Shown here in pieces: positions 1 to 6,069 of a stretch of DNA of 8,679 nt. The notes beneath the pieces were generated by a model, which made no database searches, was not told the DNA's origin, and saw only the letters and a program-made list of their open reading frames with translations. Position 1 is the stretch's first letter, and every line of letters starts with the position of its first letter. Position numbers and translations under genes: made by a program. Source of the DNA: an uncultured Neomegalonema sp. GTDB taxonomy: Bacteria; Pseudomonadota; Alphaproteobacteria; Rhodobacterales; Rhodobacteraceae. The stretch is from assembly GCA_937958345.1 (NCBI GenBank), contig CALGNW010000130.1, forward strand, positions 1 through 8,679, in the 5' to 3' direction.

Positions 1-227
1 CCCATGAACTTGATCGTGCCGCCGGTGATCTTGCCGCGGTTGCCCATGTCACGCATCACGCCAAGCGCAACCGTAGACTTGCCGCAGCCGGATTCACCGA
101 CAAGACCCATGGCTTCGCCGGGCATCACCTTGCATGAAAAATCCATCACAGCAGGGATTTCGCCCGCACGCACAAAGAACGAGATCGAAAGGTTTTCGAT
201 TTCGAGGATCGGGGTTTGCTCGGTCAT
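1..227 (-). CDS. Peptide-type ABC transporter ATP-binding protein, N-terminal part (runs off window)
   Basis: This is the first 75 codons of an ABC ATPase of the DppD/OppD type, which would energise the import complex formed by the two permeases upstream of it. The protein starts MTEQTPILEIENLSISF, typical of the first strands of the domain. The Walker A P-loop GESGCGKST lies at residues 44-52, after the VMPGEAMGLV strand. The Q-loop, signature motif and Walker B lie beyond the window. The ATG at 225-227 is 4 nt past the permease stop. An AGGGA ribosome-binding site (236-240) lies inside the end of the permease gene, which implies tight translational coupling. The window edge cuts it, so the remaining length, and whether a second ATPase (DppF type) follows, cannot be seen. 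The ATPase family is sure; the transported substrate is unknown. Confidence 0.93.
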   Translation of the reverse strand, partial: MTEQTPILEIENLSISFFVRAGEIPAVMDFSCKVMPGEAMGLVGESGCGKSTVALGVMRDMGNRGKITGGTIKFM

Positions 228-231
228 GTCC

Positions 232-1665
232 TCAATCCCTCAACGATTCTTCGCGCAGGCCATCGGCCAGAAAGTTCAGACCCAACACCAGAGACATCAG
301 CGCGATGGCGGGTGTCAGGGCAGGGTGCAGATAAACCGACAGCAGCTTGCGCCCCTCGTTAATCGTCATGCCCCAATCCGGGCTTTCCGAACTGATCCCG
401 AGGCCAAAGAAACCCAGTGTTCCGAGCAGGATGGTCACGTAGCCAATCCGCAAGCAGAAATCGACGATCAGCGGTCCGCGCGCATTCGGCAAAATCTCCC
501 ACAGCATAATGTACCACGGACTCTCGCCGCGCGTTTGCGCCGCCGCCACATAATCTCTGGTTTTGATGTCGAACACCAATCCGCGAACGATACGAAACAC
601 CGTCGGCGCGTTCACGAACACCACCGAAACAAAAATGTTCAGCGTGTTCGGGTCCATTGAAAACAGGTTCAGCCCGAACGGATCATAGCTGAACGCCAAC
701 CCGAGATAGACCCAAAAGCCCAGCACCATCGACACGCCCAGATACAGCGCCAACTCGCCGGGCCGCGTCTTGAACCGCGACGTCAAAAGTACAGCGATGA
801 ATATCAGCGGAAAGATAAACAGCACCGCCGCCAGATACATCGGGATACCCGTCTTCACGATGTCCTTGGTCACGAGCAGGTAGAACAGCAGAATAACCGG
901 AAACGCGAGGACGAGGTTCGCGATAAAGGTCAGGATCGTGTCCAGCTTGCCCGTGAAATAACCGGCAGGCAGGCCCAGCGTAATCCCGACCATAAAGGCA
1001 AACAGAGTCGCGGCAGGCGCAATCGACAGGACCGTGCGGCTCCCGATGATCACACGGCTAAAGACATCCCGCGCCAGCTTGTCGCCGCCCAGCAAAAAGT
1101 ATTCACCCTCGACTCCCGACACGGGCCATCCGGGCTTTTTGTTTTTCATCCCCGACAGCTGCTGCAATTCGTCGTGGGTCACGATGGGCGTCGTGCAATA
1201 CTCTCCGACGCAAACTCCCGTCGCCAAAATTGCGGCGAGAACCCAGAACAGCACAATCCCGAGACCGATCAGCCCCAGCTTGTTGTCGAGGATTTTGCCG
1301 TAAAGGCCGAGACGTTTTTTGAACAGGAACGAGAGCGCAAAGATCAGCGCCATCCCGATCCAGACGGGCCGCAACTGCGTCGCAATGCGTTCGATAATCC
1401 CTTTGCTCTCGGTCGCGACCAGATTGCCGCCGATGATGTAGGCAAGCACTCCCAGCATCACCGTAAACAGGGCGATCTGGCCGATCAGCAGAAGAATATC
1501 CGTCGGGTTGCGCTTTACCGGCGCGCCGAACGTTTCAACGCTCGGCGTCCAGATAAACGACGTCACCATCTGGGCGACGAAAGTGATCAACAGCGCGGCA
1601 GCGGCGATGATCAAAATGGGGTCGAGGAAAGTTCCAAGCGACCCGGTCCAATCGAGTTGTTCCAT
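232..1665 (-). CDS. DppC-type ABC transporter permease with extra N-terminal membrane segments
   Basis: This is an inner-membrane permease subunit of a peptide/nickel-type (family 5) importer, expected to pair with the DppB-type permease encoded just upstream. Family marks are the LLGGDKLARDVFSR stretch (about 191-204), the cytoplasmic coupling loop starting DYVAAAQTRGES (371-382) with ILPNARGPLIV (391-401), GTLGFFGLG (415-423) and the C-terminal LNFLADGLRE. At 477 aa it is well above the usual roughly 300 aa. About 125 extra N-terminal residues hold three hydrophobic segments (near 17-38, 56-80 and 99-115). Roughly 65 further residues with hydrophobic segments sit between FP (255-256) and RIVRG (358-362). 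The ATG at 1665 follows the permease stop by 12 nt and has a GGGGG ribosome-binding site about 7 nt upstream. The substrate cannot be read from the sequence. Confidence 0.93.
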   Translation of the reverse strand: MEQLDWTGSLGTFLDPILIIAAAALLITFVAQMVTSFIWTPSVETFGAPVKRNPTDILLLIGQIALFTVMLGVLAYIIGGNLVATESKGIIERIATQLRPVWIGMALIFALSFLFKKRLGLYGKILDNKLGLIGLGIVLFWVLAAILATGVCVGEYCTTPIVTHDELQQLSGMKNKKPGWPVSGVEGEYFLLGGDKLARDVFSRVIIGSRTVLSIAPAATLFAFMVGITLGLPAGYFTGKLDTILTFIANLVLAFPVILLFYLLVTKDIVKTGIPMYLAAVLFIFPLIFIAVLLTSRFKTRPGELALYLGVSMVLGFWVYLGLAFSYDPFGLNLFSMDPNTLNIFVSVVFVNAPTVFRIVRGLVFDIKTRDYVAAAQTRGESPWYIMLWEILPNARGPLIVDFCLRIGYVTILLGTLGFFGLGISSESPDWGMTINEGRKLLSVYLHPALTPAIALMSLVLGLNFLADGLREESLRD

Positions 1666-1677
1666 GTCCCTGCCCCC

Positions 1678-2715
1678 TTACGTGACGCGAACGCGCGGGT
1701 TGAGGAAAACGTAACCGATATCGGAAATCAGTTGCGTCAGCAGAACGACGATCACCGCAATGATCGAACAGCCGAGCAGTAACTCGACGTCATTATTCTC
1801 GGCGGCCTGAACCAGCGTCCAGCCAAAGCCCTTATAGTTAAACAGGCTCTCGACAATCACAACGCCGGTCAGCAGGAAAGGAAACTGCAGCATAATCACG
1901 GTAAAGGGCGCGATCAGCGCATTGCGCAGGGCATGTTTCAGAACGACATTCTTGAAACTGACGCCCTTCAGCCGTGCGGTCCGAATATACTGTGATTGCA
2001 TAACCTCGGCCATCGAGGCGCGCGTCATGCGGGCGATATAGCCCATCCCGTACAGCGCAATCGTCACAACAGGCAGGGTGAAGTTCGCAAATGTAATGTC
2101 ATCGGCGGCGGAGGTCGCCGTCCCCTTGAACCATTTCAAACCCACCGCACTTGACGTGAATATCGCGATGAAAATAACGCCCGAGACGTATTCGGGTGTT
2201 GCCGTCGTTGCGATTGAGAATGTCGATAGCCCGCGATCCAGCCGACTGCCCTCGCGCATCCCGGCGGCAATCCCGACGACCAATGCCATCGGAACCATCA
2301 GCAAAAACGTGCACAGCATCAGCCAGCCGGTCAGGGATAATCGCCTGCCGATGACTTCGGACACGCCCTCTTGCGAGACCGTCGAAAATCCGAAATCGCC
2401 CTGCAGCACACCACAATATTCGGGAACATCGACTACACCGGCACGGATACAGCGGCCCGACGGAACCTCGTTAATTTCGTTCGTCCAGCCGGGAACAATG
2501 CCCAGCCACTCGCCGTATTTGACAAAGATATTCCGGTTGTACCCGCGTGCGTCCAACCACGTCACGACTTGCTCGTCGGTCATCCGGTTGTTTGCCTGGG
2601 TCTTGGCCAGTCGTTCGAGGTTTGGCGATAAATTGGTCAGCCAAAACACAATGAAGGTGAGGCAGAGTATCGTCAGCAGCATCACGCCGAAACGCCTCAA
2701 GAGAAAAATCAACAT
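1678..2715 (-). CDS. DppB-type ABC transporter permease
   Basis: This is the first inner-membrane permease of the importer. The N-terminus MLIFLLRRFGVMLLT with a long first membrane helix is typical of DppB/OppB. The coupling loop with YIRTARLKGVSFKNVVLKH (243-261) and ALRNALIAPF (262-271), and ESLFNYKGFGW (289-299), are family motifs. I place the start at the ATG at 2713-2715, giving 345 aa, the normal family size. The frame could extend to a TTG at 2758-2760, but that adds 15 polar residues the family lacks and has no ribosome-binding site. The chosen ATG has GGGAG about 12 nt upstream, which is rather distant. The periplasmic loop carries two cysteines (89 and 101) that could form a disulfide. 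It lies downstream of a terminator that separates it from the binding-protein gene and ends 12 nt before the second permease. Confidence 0.92.
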   Translation of the reverse strand: MLIFLLRRFGVMLLTILCLTFIVFWLTNLSPNLERLAKTQANNRMTDEQVVTWLDARGYNRNIFVKYGEWLGIVPGWTNEINEVPSGRCIRAGVVDVPEYCGVLQGDFGFSTVSQEGVSEVIGRRLSLTGWLMLCTFLLMVPMALVVGIAAGMREGSRLDRGLSTFSIATTATPEYVSGVIFIAIFTSSAVGLKWFKGTATSAADDITFANFTLPVVTIALYGMGYIARMTRASMAEVMQSQYIRTARLKGVSFKNVVLKHALRNALIAPFTVIMLQFPFLLTGVVIVESLFNYKGFGWTLVQAAENNDVELLLGCSIIAVIVVLLTQLISDIGYVFLNPRVRVT

Positions 2716-2775
2716 TCCGGTGTTCGGCTCCCTGAAATTCGTCTTACCCGCTTTTAACAATCGGGTTTTGAAACG

Positions 2776-2806
2776 AAAAAGAGAGGCCGGTTTCCCGGCC
2801 TCTCTT
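2776..2806 (-). terminator. Intrinsic terminator/attenuator after the substrate-binding protein gene
   Basis: A perfect 12-bp stem (2779-2790 with 2795-2806; core GAGAGGCCGG / CCGGCCTCTC) closes on a four-base loop that reads GAAA in the minus-strand RNA. Five U residues follow at once (2780-2776). It lies 10 nt past the binding-protein stop codon and about 60 nt before the permease start. No clear promoter is visible between it and the permease, so partial readthrough probably supplies the downstream genes at a lower level. There is no T run on the plus strand, so it acts on the minus strand. Confidence 0.9.
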
Positions 2807-2816
2807 GATTTGTCGT

Positions 2817-4481
2817 TTAGCTATCGAGCCACATGGCGTCCGGGTGAATTTCGAACGTCGGGTGCATTTCCGCGTTCTTCACCTTGTCGGTCGTGTGGCG
2901 ATACAGCGAGCGCCAGTAAGGCTGGATCGTGACGCCTTCGCTCTGCATCAGACCTTGCAGAACGACCATCTTTTCGCGGCGCTTGTCCGCATCGGCGATG
3001 GCCAGCGCTTCTTCGAGCGTCGCATCGAACTCGGCGTTTTCAAAACCGGACTCGTTCCACGCTTCACCCGAACGGAAGGCGAGTGCGAGGACCTGAACGC
3101 CCAGCGGACGCATATTCCAGTTGGTCGACGAGAACGGGTACTTTGCCCAGTCGTTCCAGAAGGTCGAACCCGGCAGGACCGTCCGCTTCACCTTGAACCC
3201 TGCGTCACGCATTTCAGCGGCCACAGCATCGGTCGTCGCACGGCGCCAGTCATCTTCGATGGACAGCAGCTCGTGCTCGTAATCCATCATACCGGCTTCT
3301 TCCATCAGCTTTTGCGCCGCCTTCACGTCCTTTTTGATCGGAGGCAGTTTGGCGTATTCAGGATGGATCGGGCAGACGTGGTGGTTTTCAGCAGGGATGC
3401 CGAGACCCGCAACACCAAGCTCAAGCAGTTTCTCGTTATCAACCGCAAGCTGGATTGCACGGCGCACACGAACGTCTGAGTAAGGCTTTTTGCCTTCGAC
3501 TTCGGCCTGCTGGTTTGGGCGGATGGTGATGGTCGCCGCCGTCACGACTTCGGACTTGATCAGGCCGAGGCTGTCCATGATGTCCACGAACTCGCCCGTG
3601 GTTTCATAGCCCATGTCGATTTCTTCGGCTTCATAGGCCGCGACAAATGCCGACGGGTCCGTGCCGTAATCGATGTACTCGATGCTGTCGAGATACGCGG
3701 AATCGCCCCACCACTCATGGCCTTCGGCACGCTTGAGAACGGCTTTAACGCCAACCTCATAGCTGTCGATGGTGTACGGGCCGGTTCCGATCGGGTTCTT
3801 CGACGGGTCCGAGTTGTCATAGCTGGAGTGGACAATCGCCGCCGGATAATCGGCCATACCGGCGATCAGCGTGATATCCGCTTTCGGCAGGTTCAGTCTC
3901 ACCGTGTGGTCGTCCACGACTTCCAGAATGCCGTCAGCCAGCTTTTCGGTTTTCTCGTCGATCAGCGTCGCAAAGCGACCGGCCATCGAATTACCTTCAA
4001 CGGTTTTATCGGCCCAGCGTTCGATGTTGTTCGCAACGTCCTGCGCTGTAAAATCATCGCCGTTTTGCCATTTTACGCCTTTGCGCACGTTCAGCGTGTA
4101 AGTTTTGGCGTCCTCGGACACTTCCCAGCTTTCCAGCAGGCGCGGCTCGAACGTGGAATCGCGGTTATAGCGGACCAGATATTCCAACCAGCCGCGCGAG
4201 ACGTTCGCCATCTGGCTCCAGTCATAGGTGCGCGGGTCTTTAAGGGCGCGCACTTCCTGCTGAATGCGCAGTGTTCCGCCGCGCTTGGCGTGTGCCGCTG
4301 CATGTGCCGGCGTCGGCGCCATCATACCCATCATGCCATAGGCCATCGCAGCCGTCGCACCGAAGATGCTGGCGGTCGCGAGAAACTCGCGGCGCGAAAC
4401 GCCGTCGCCATCGCGTGCGGTGTTCGCCATCGACTCAAGAAACTTCGGTAATGGCTTGCCGTTTCTGTCAGTGAATTTCAT
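2817..4481 (-). CDS. Tat-exported family 5 substrate-binding protein of a peptide-type ABC transporter
   Basis: This is the periplasmic solute receptor (DppA/OppA-like, SBP family 5) that delivers substrate to the two permeases encoded downstream. The 554-aa precursor has a twin-arginine signal: SRREFLATA at 29-37, a hydrophobic stretch through about 55, and a likely cleavage after the APTPAHA region near residue 61. This implies export in folded form. The mature part opens KRGGTLRIQQ, followed by a family-type lobe with LLESWEVSEDAKTYTLNVRKG, KWQNGDDFTAQDV and NPIGTGPYTI. The ATG at 4479-4481 has a good ribosome-binding site (AAGGGAG in the RNA, 4489-4495) 7 nt upstream. A later ATG (residue 18) lacks this support. 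The signal n-region is long (28 residues before the arginine pair). Ligand identity (peptide, opine, nickel chelate or other) cannot be read from the sequence. Confidence 0.95.
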   Translation of the reverse strand: MKFTDRNGKPLPKFLESMANTARDGDGVSRREFLATASIFGATAAMAYGMMGMMAPTPAHAAAHAKRGGTLRIQQEVRALKDPRTYDWSQMANVSRGWLEYLVRYNRDSTFEPRLLESWEVSEDAKTYTLNVRKGVKWQNGDDFTAQDVANNIERWADKTVEGNSMAGRFATLIDEKTEKLADGILEVVDDHTVRLNLPKADITLIAGMADYPAAIVHSSYDNSDPSKNPIGTGPYTIDSYEVGVKAVLKRAEGHEWWGDSAYLDSIEYIDYGTDPSAFVAAYEAEEIDMGYETTGEFVDIMDSLGLIKSEVVTAATITIRPNQQAEVEGKKPYSDVRVRRAIQLAVDNEKLLELGVAGLGIPAENHHVCPIHPEYAKLPPIKKDVKAAQKLMEEAGMMDYEHELLSIEDDWRRATTDAVAAEMRDAGFKVKRTVLPGSTFWNDWAKYPFSSTNWNMRPLGVQVLALAFRSGEAWNESGFENAEFDATLEEALAIADADKRREKMVVLQGLMQSEGVTIQPYWRSLYRHTTDKVKNAEMHPTFEIHPDAMWLDS

Positions 4482-4529
4482 TTTCGTTCTCCCTTATTTT
4501 TATCCCTGCACGAAAGCGGGGAATCCGGC

Positions 4530-4566
4530 TTGCACAGCCACCCAAAGCGAACCTTTGTGGGTGCAA
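4530..4566 (-). promoter_or_regulatory. Bulged hairpin in the 5' leader of the substrate-binding protein mRNA
   Basis: In the minus-strand transcript, 14 base pairs form in three blocks: TTGCAC with GTGCAA (4561-4566 / 4530-4535), CCA with TGG (4558-4560 / 4538-4540) and CAAAG with CTTTG (4553-4557 / 4543-4547). The loop is 5 nt (GTTCG), and there are two 2-nt bulges, both on the 3' arm. No U run follows, so it is not a simple terminator. It sits about 50 nt upstream of the start codon. A role in mRNA stability or regulation is inference. Confidence 0.4.
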
Positions 4567-4585
4567 AGCGACCGAATCGAGATTA

Positions 4586-4614
4586 TGTAAACCATAACTG
4601 CCCGCAAGCGCCAA
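4586..4614 (-). promoter_or_regulatory. Candidate sigma70-type promoter for the ABC transporter operon
   Basis: On the minus strand, TTGGCG (4609-4614) and TTTACA (4586-4591) are separated by exactly 17 bp. The -35 box matches 4 of 6 consensus bases and the -10 box 3 of 6. An overlapping CATAAT is a better -10 box but has poor -35 spacing. Transcription would start near 4579, giving a leader of about 98 nt that includes the hairpin at 4530-4566. The call is weak and rests on position and spacing. Confidence 0.3.
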
Positions 4615-4768
4615 GGTGATGCTCGGTAAGTGGCCGATTTGCCGCTGGTTTTCGGGCTTTCTCATGCGCGCGCTGGCGCTTGGGGCGGACAAGCGTCAGG
4701 ATGTATGCGATGGGTTTCGGGGGATCGTGCCTCACACGTCTTGCGATCAGGATTTTGGAAGGACGGCT

Positions 4769-5224
4769 ATGTCTCTGGTAATATTTTGTTTTTTCGTTGC
4801 TCTGGCAGCGTTAAGCGGCGCCTTTTTCAAGCCTGACGAGTGGTATGATCGCCTGCGTAAACCCAAGTGGAACCCGCCGAAATGGGTGTTTCCGGTCGTT
4901 TGGACCATTTTATATGCCTTCATCGCGGTCGCCGGATGGTTGGTGTGGGGGCAGGTCGGTTTCGGCGTTGTGATGTTTGTCTGGGTCGTTCAGCTGATCC
5001 TGAACGCGTCATGGTCGTGGTTCTTCTTCGGCCTGCGCCGCATGGACCTCGCGTTCGTTGTCGTCAGTGCGATGGCGGTTGCCGTGGTGCTCTTCATCAT
5101 TATGGCGTGGCCTATTTCAACGATAGCGGCGCTTTTGTTCGTTCCCTACCTCGCGTGGGTCTGCACGGCGGCGTTGCTGAACTGGACCGTATGGTCGATG
5201 AATCCGGATGCGACGAAAACGTGA
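4769..5224 (+). CDS. tspO: TspO/MBR family membrane protein (tryptophan-rich sensory protein)
   Basis: This is a small five-helix membrane protein of the TspO/peripheral benzodiazepine receptor family. Characterised members bind porphyrins and related ligands, and in Rhodobacter sphaeroides TspO tunes photosynthesis gene expression with oxygen. At 151 aa the size is typical. Conserved marks are WYDRLRKPKWNPPKW (25-39) followed by FPVVWTILY, then LNASWSWFFFG (78-88), PYLAWV (126-131) and LLNWTVWSMN (136-145). Tryptophan content is high throughout. The frame is open further upstream, but I chose the ATG at 4769 because GGAAGGA (4757-4763) lies 5 nt before it and the family N-terminus begins there. 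No terminator follows, so some transcripts may continue into the cytochrome gene 96 bp downstream. The exact ligand and role here are not shown by the sequence. Confidence 0.93.
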   Translation: MSLVIFCFFVALAALSGAFFKPDEWYDRLRKPKWNPPKWVFPVVWTILYAFIAVAGWLVWGQVGFGVVMFVWVVQLILNASWSWFFFGLRRMDLAFVVVSAMAVAVVLFIIMAWPISTIAALLFVPYLAWVCTAALLNWTVWSMNPDATKT

Positions 5225-5231
5225 TACCAAA

Positions 5232-5260
5232 TTCGCCATCTTTCGCTGCAAGACTATAAT
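5232..5260 (+). promoter_or_regulatory. Promoter upstream of cytochrome c2 gene
   Basis: A perfect TATAAT -10 box lies at 5255-5260. The hexamer TTCGCC at 5232-5237, 17 bp upstream, is the best-spaced but poor -35 box. The predicted transcript starts near 5267, about 54 nt before the ATG. The strong -10 with a weak -35 may indicate activator dependence, which is inference. Confidence 0.5.
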
Positions 5261-5272
5261 TTCACGCGACGG

Positions 5273-5293
5273 CGGTTCGCGCAGATTGAACCG
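5273..5293 (+). promoter_or_regulatory. Inverted repeat in the cytochrome c2 leader
   Basis: CGGTTC (5273-5278) and GAACCG (5288-5293) form a perfect 6-bp inverted repeat with a 9-bp spacer, starting about 13 bp after the -10 box. It could be an operator just downstream of the transcription start or a small hairpin in the leader RNA. The repeat is short, so chance is possible. Confidence 0.3.
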
Positions 5294-5320
5294 AACGAAG
5301 ATAAACGGGAGAGAGATCGC

Positions 5321-5761
5321 ATGTTGAAAAGCAAAACAACCTCATTGGTGCTCGCCGCAGTAATGGCAGCGGTATCGGCGCCAGCCTTCGCTGAAGGTGA
5401 TGTTGAAAAGGGCGAAAAGGCATTCAAGGGCTGTAAGGCTTGCCATCGCATCATGGACGATCAGGGCGAGCTGCTGAACGGCAAGGGCAAAACCGGCCCG
5501 AACCTCTACAATATCATTGGGCGTACTGCCGGATCAGACGAGGATTTCGGTAAGAAATACGGAAAATCACTCGTTGCTGCTGGTGAAAAAGGTCTGGTCT
5601 GGGACGTTGAGAATCTGGCCGAGTACATCAAAGACCCTAAAAAGTTTTTGGCCAGCTATCTTGATGATAAAAAAGCGCGCTCGAAGATGGCTTATAAACA
5701 GCGCAAGTCGCAGGAAGATATCGCCGCGTATCTCAAGTCGGTCAGCCCGGACGCGCCTTAA
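5321..5761 (+). CDS. cycA: Class I c-type cytochrome, cytochrome c2-like
   Basis: This is a soluble periplasmic electron carrier. Cytochrome c2 moves electrons from the bc1 complex to a terminal oxidase or, in phototrophs, to the reaction centre. The 146-aa precursor has a Sec signal peptide (hydrophobic LVLAAVMAAVSAPAFA, cleavage after residue 24). The single heme site CKACH is at 38-42 and the distal ligand is Met123 in the SKMAYK stretch. KTGPNLYNIIGR (57-68), WDVENLAEYIKDPKKF and the ending SVSPDAP match the Rhodobacter/Paracoccus c2/c550 pattern as I remember it, including the insertions that make c2 larger than mitochondrial cytochrome c. GGGAGAGAG lies 5 nt before the ATG. It has its own promoter and terminator. 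Related c550-type names are possible, so the gene symbol is less sure than the family. Confidence 0.93.
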   Translation: MLKSKTTSLVLAAVMAAVSAPAFAEGDVEKGEKAFKGCKACHRIMDDQGELLNGKGKTGPNLYNIIGRTAGSDEDFGKKYGKSLVAAGEKGLVWDVENLAEYIKDPKKFLASYLDDKKARSKMAYKQRKSQEDIAAYLKSVSPDAP

Positions 5762-5794
5762 TACCCTGCTTGATTTGCCGGCACAGGCGAAACG

Positions 5795-5824
5795 AAAGGC
5801 GGCTCCATCGGGGCCGCTTTTTTT
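5795..5824 (+). terminator. Intrinsic terminator of the cytochrome c2 gene
   Basis: GCGGCTCC (5799-5806) pairs with GGGGCCGC (5810-5817), allowing one G-U pair, across a 3-nt loop. Seven T residues follow (5818-5824). It starts about 35 nt past the cytochrome stop codon on the same strand. Confidence 0.88.
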
Positions 5825-5863
5825 ATGCCGTTATCAAAATCCCGGATTCAGGACGATCAAACG

Positions 5864-5896
5864 AAAAACGCCCCCGAACCACAAGGTCCGAAGGCG
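5864..5896 (-). terminator. Intrinsic terminator of tRNA-Ser
   Basis: On the minus strand, CGCCTTCGGACC pairs over all 12 positions with GGTTCGGGGGCG (allowing G-U and U-G pairs) around the 4-nt loop TTGT. Five T residues follow (5868-5864). It begins 6 nt past the encoded CCA end of the tRNA. With the facing cytochrome terminator it forms a back-to-back pair between convergent transcripts. Confidence 0.88.
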
Positions 5897-5902
5897 TAAA
5901 TC

Positions 5903-5992
5903 TGGAGGAGAGAGAGGGATTCGAACCCTCGGAACCCGCGAAGGCTCAACGGTTTTCGAGACCGCCCCGTTCGACCACTCCGGCACCTCTCC
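5903..5992 (-). tRNA. tRNA-Ser, anticodon CGA
   Basis: This is a 90-nt class II tRNA with the 3' CCA encoded. The acceptor stem GGAGAGG pairs with TCTCTCC (one G-U). The D arm contains AGTGGTCGAA. The anticodon stem GCGGT/ACCGT encloses loop CTCGAAA with anticodon CGA (5956-5958), reading UCG. A long variable arm pairs GAGCC with GGTTC, as expected for serine. The T arm is GAGGG, TTCGAAT, CCCTC. UCG is common in the window: by my count 7 of 12 serine codons in the lptF fragment. The discriminator base is T (5906), whereas bacterial serine tRNAs normally have G there. It has its own promoter and terminator. Confidence 0.95.
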
Positions 5993-6001
5993 ACAGCGCG
6001 C

Positions 6002-6031
6002 GTTGTAGACGACCAACTTGCTGCGTTGCAA
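6002..6031 (-). promoter_or_regulatory. Promoter of tRNA-Ser
   Basis: On the minus strand, TTGCAA (6026-6031) and TACAAC (6002-6007) each match 4 of 6 consensus bases with an 18-bp spacer. The -10 box ends 9 bp before the mature tRNA 5' end, which fits a very short leader trimmed by RNase P. HolC has no terminator before this point, so readthrough from pepA-holC could also contribute. Confidence 0.5.
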
Positions 6032-6069
6032 GAGAGTTTTAGCGCGTAAACATTAATGTGCCGTTTTCG

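Larger units (their letters stand above)
4482..4768. other. Divergent intergenic region between the ABC transporter operon and tspO
   Basis: This 287-bp spacer separates the leftward transporter operon from rightward tspO. The left half holds the transporter leader, its hairpin and candidate promoter, and an 8-bp direct repeat CAAAGCGA at 4543-4550 and 4564-4571. The right half (about 4620-4756) holds no convincing promoter boxes. An open frame from 4616 reads into tspO but its N-terminal part looks non-family and is not accepted as coding. I see no RNA gene here. Confidence 0.6.

Noticed and set aside
2716..2760. TTG start extending the DppB-type permease by 15 residues
   Set aside because: The added residues are polar and unlike the family N-terminus, and no ribosome-binding site precedes the TTG. 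The ATG at 2715 fits better.
2817..4451. Long plus-strand frames opposite the receptor gene (for example 2805-3479 and 3717-4451)
   Set aside because: They are antisense shadows of a well-supported GC-rich gene. They show no family motifs and have low-complexity, basic compositions.
4616..4768. Upstream extension of tspO or a separate small gene
   Set aside because: The translated stretch does not resemble TspO N-termini, and the ATG at 4769 has a strong ribosome-binding site.
5834..6042. Open frames across the tRNA-Ser on both strands, such as the GEVPEWSNGAV and EREGFEPSEPAK types
   Set aside because: These are translations of a serine tRNA gene, a well-known source of false proteins. The tRNA fold explains the sequence.
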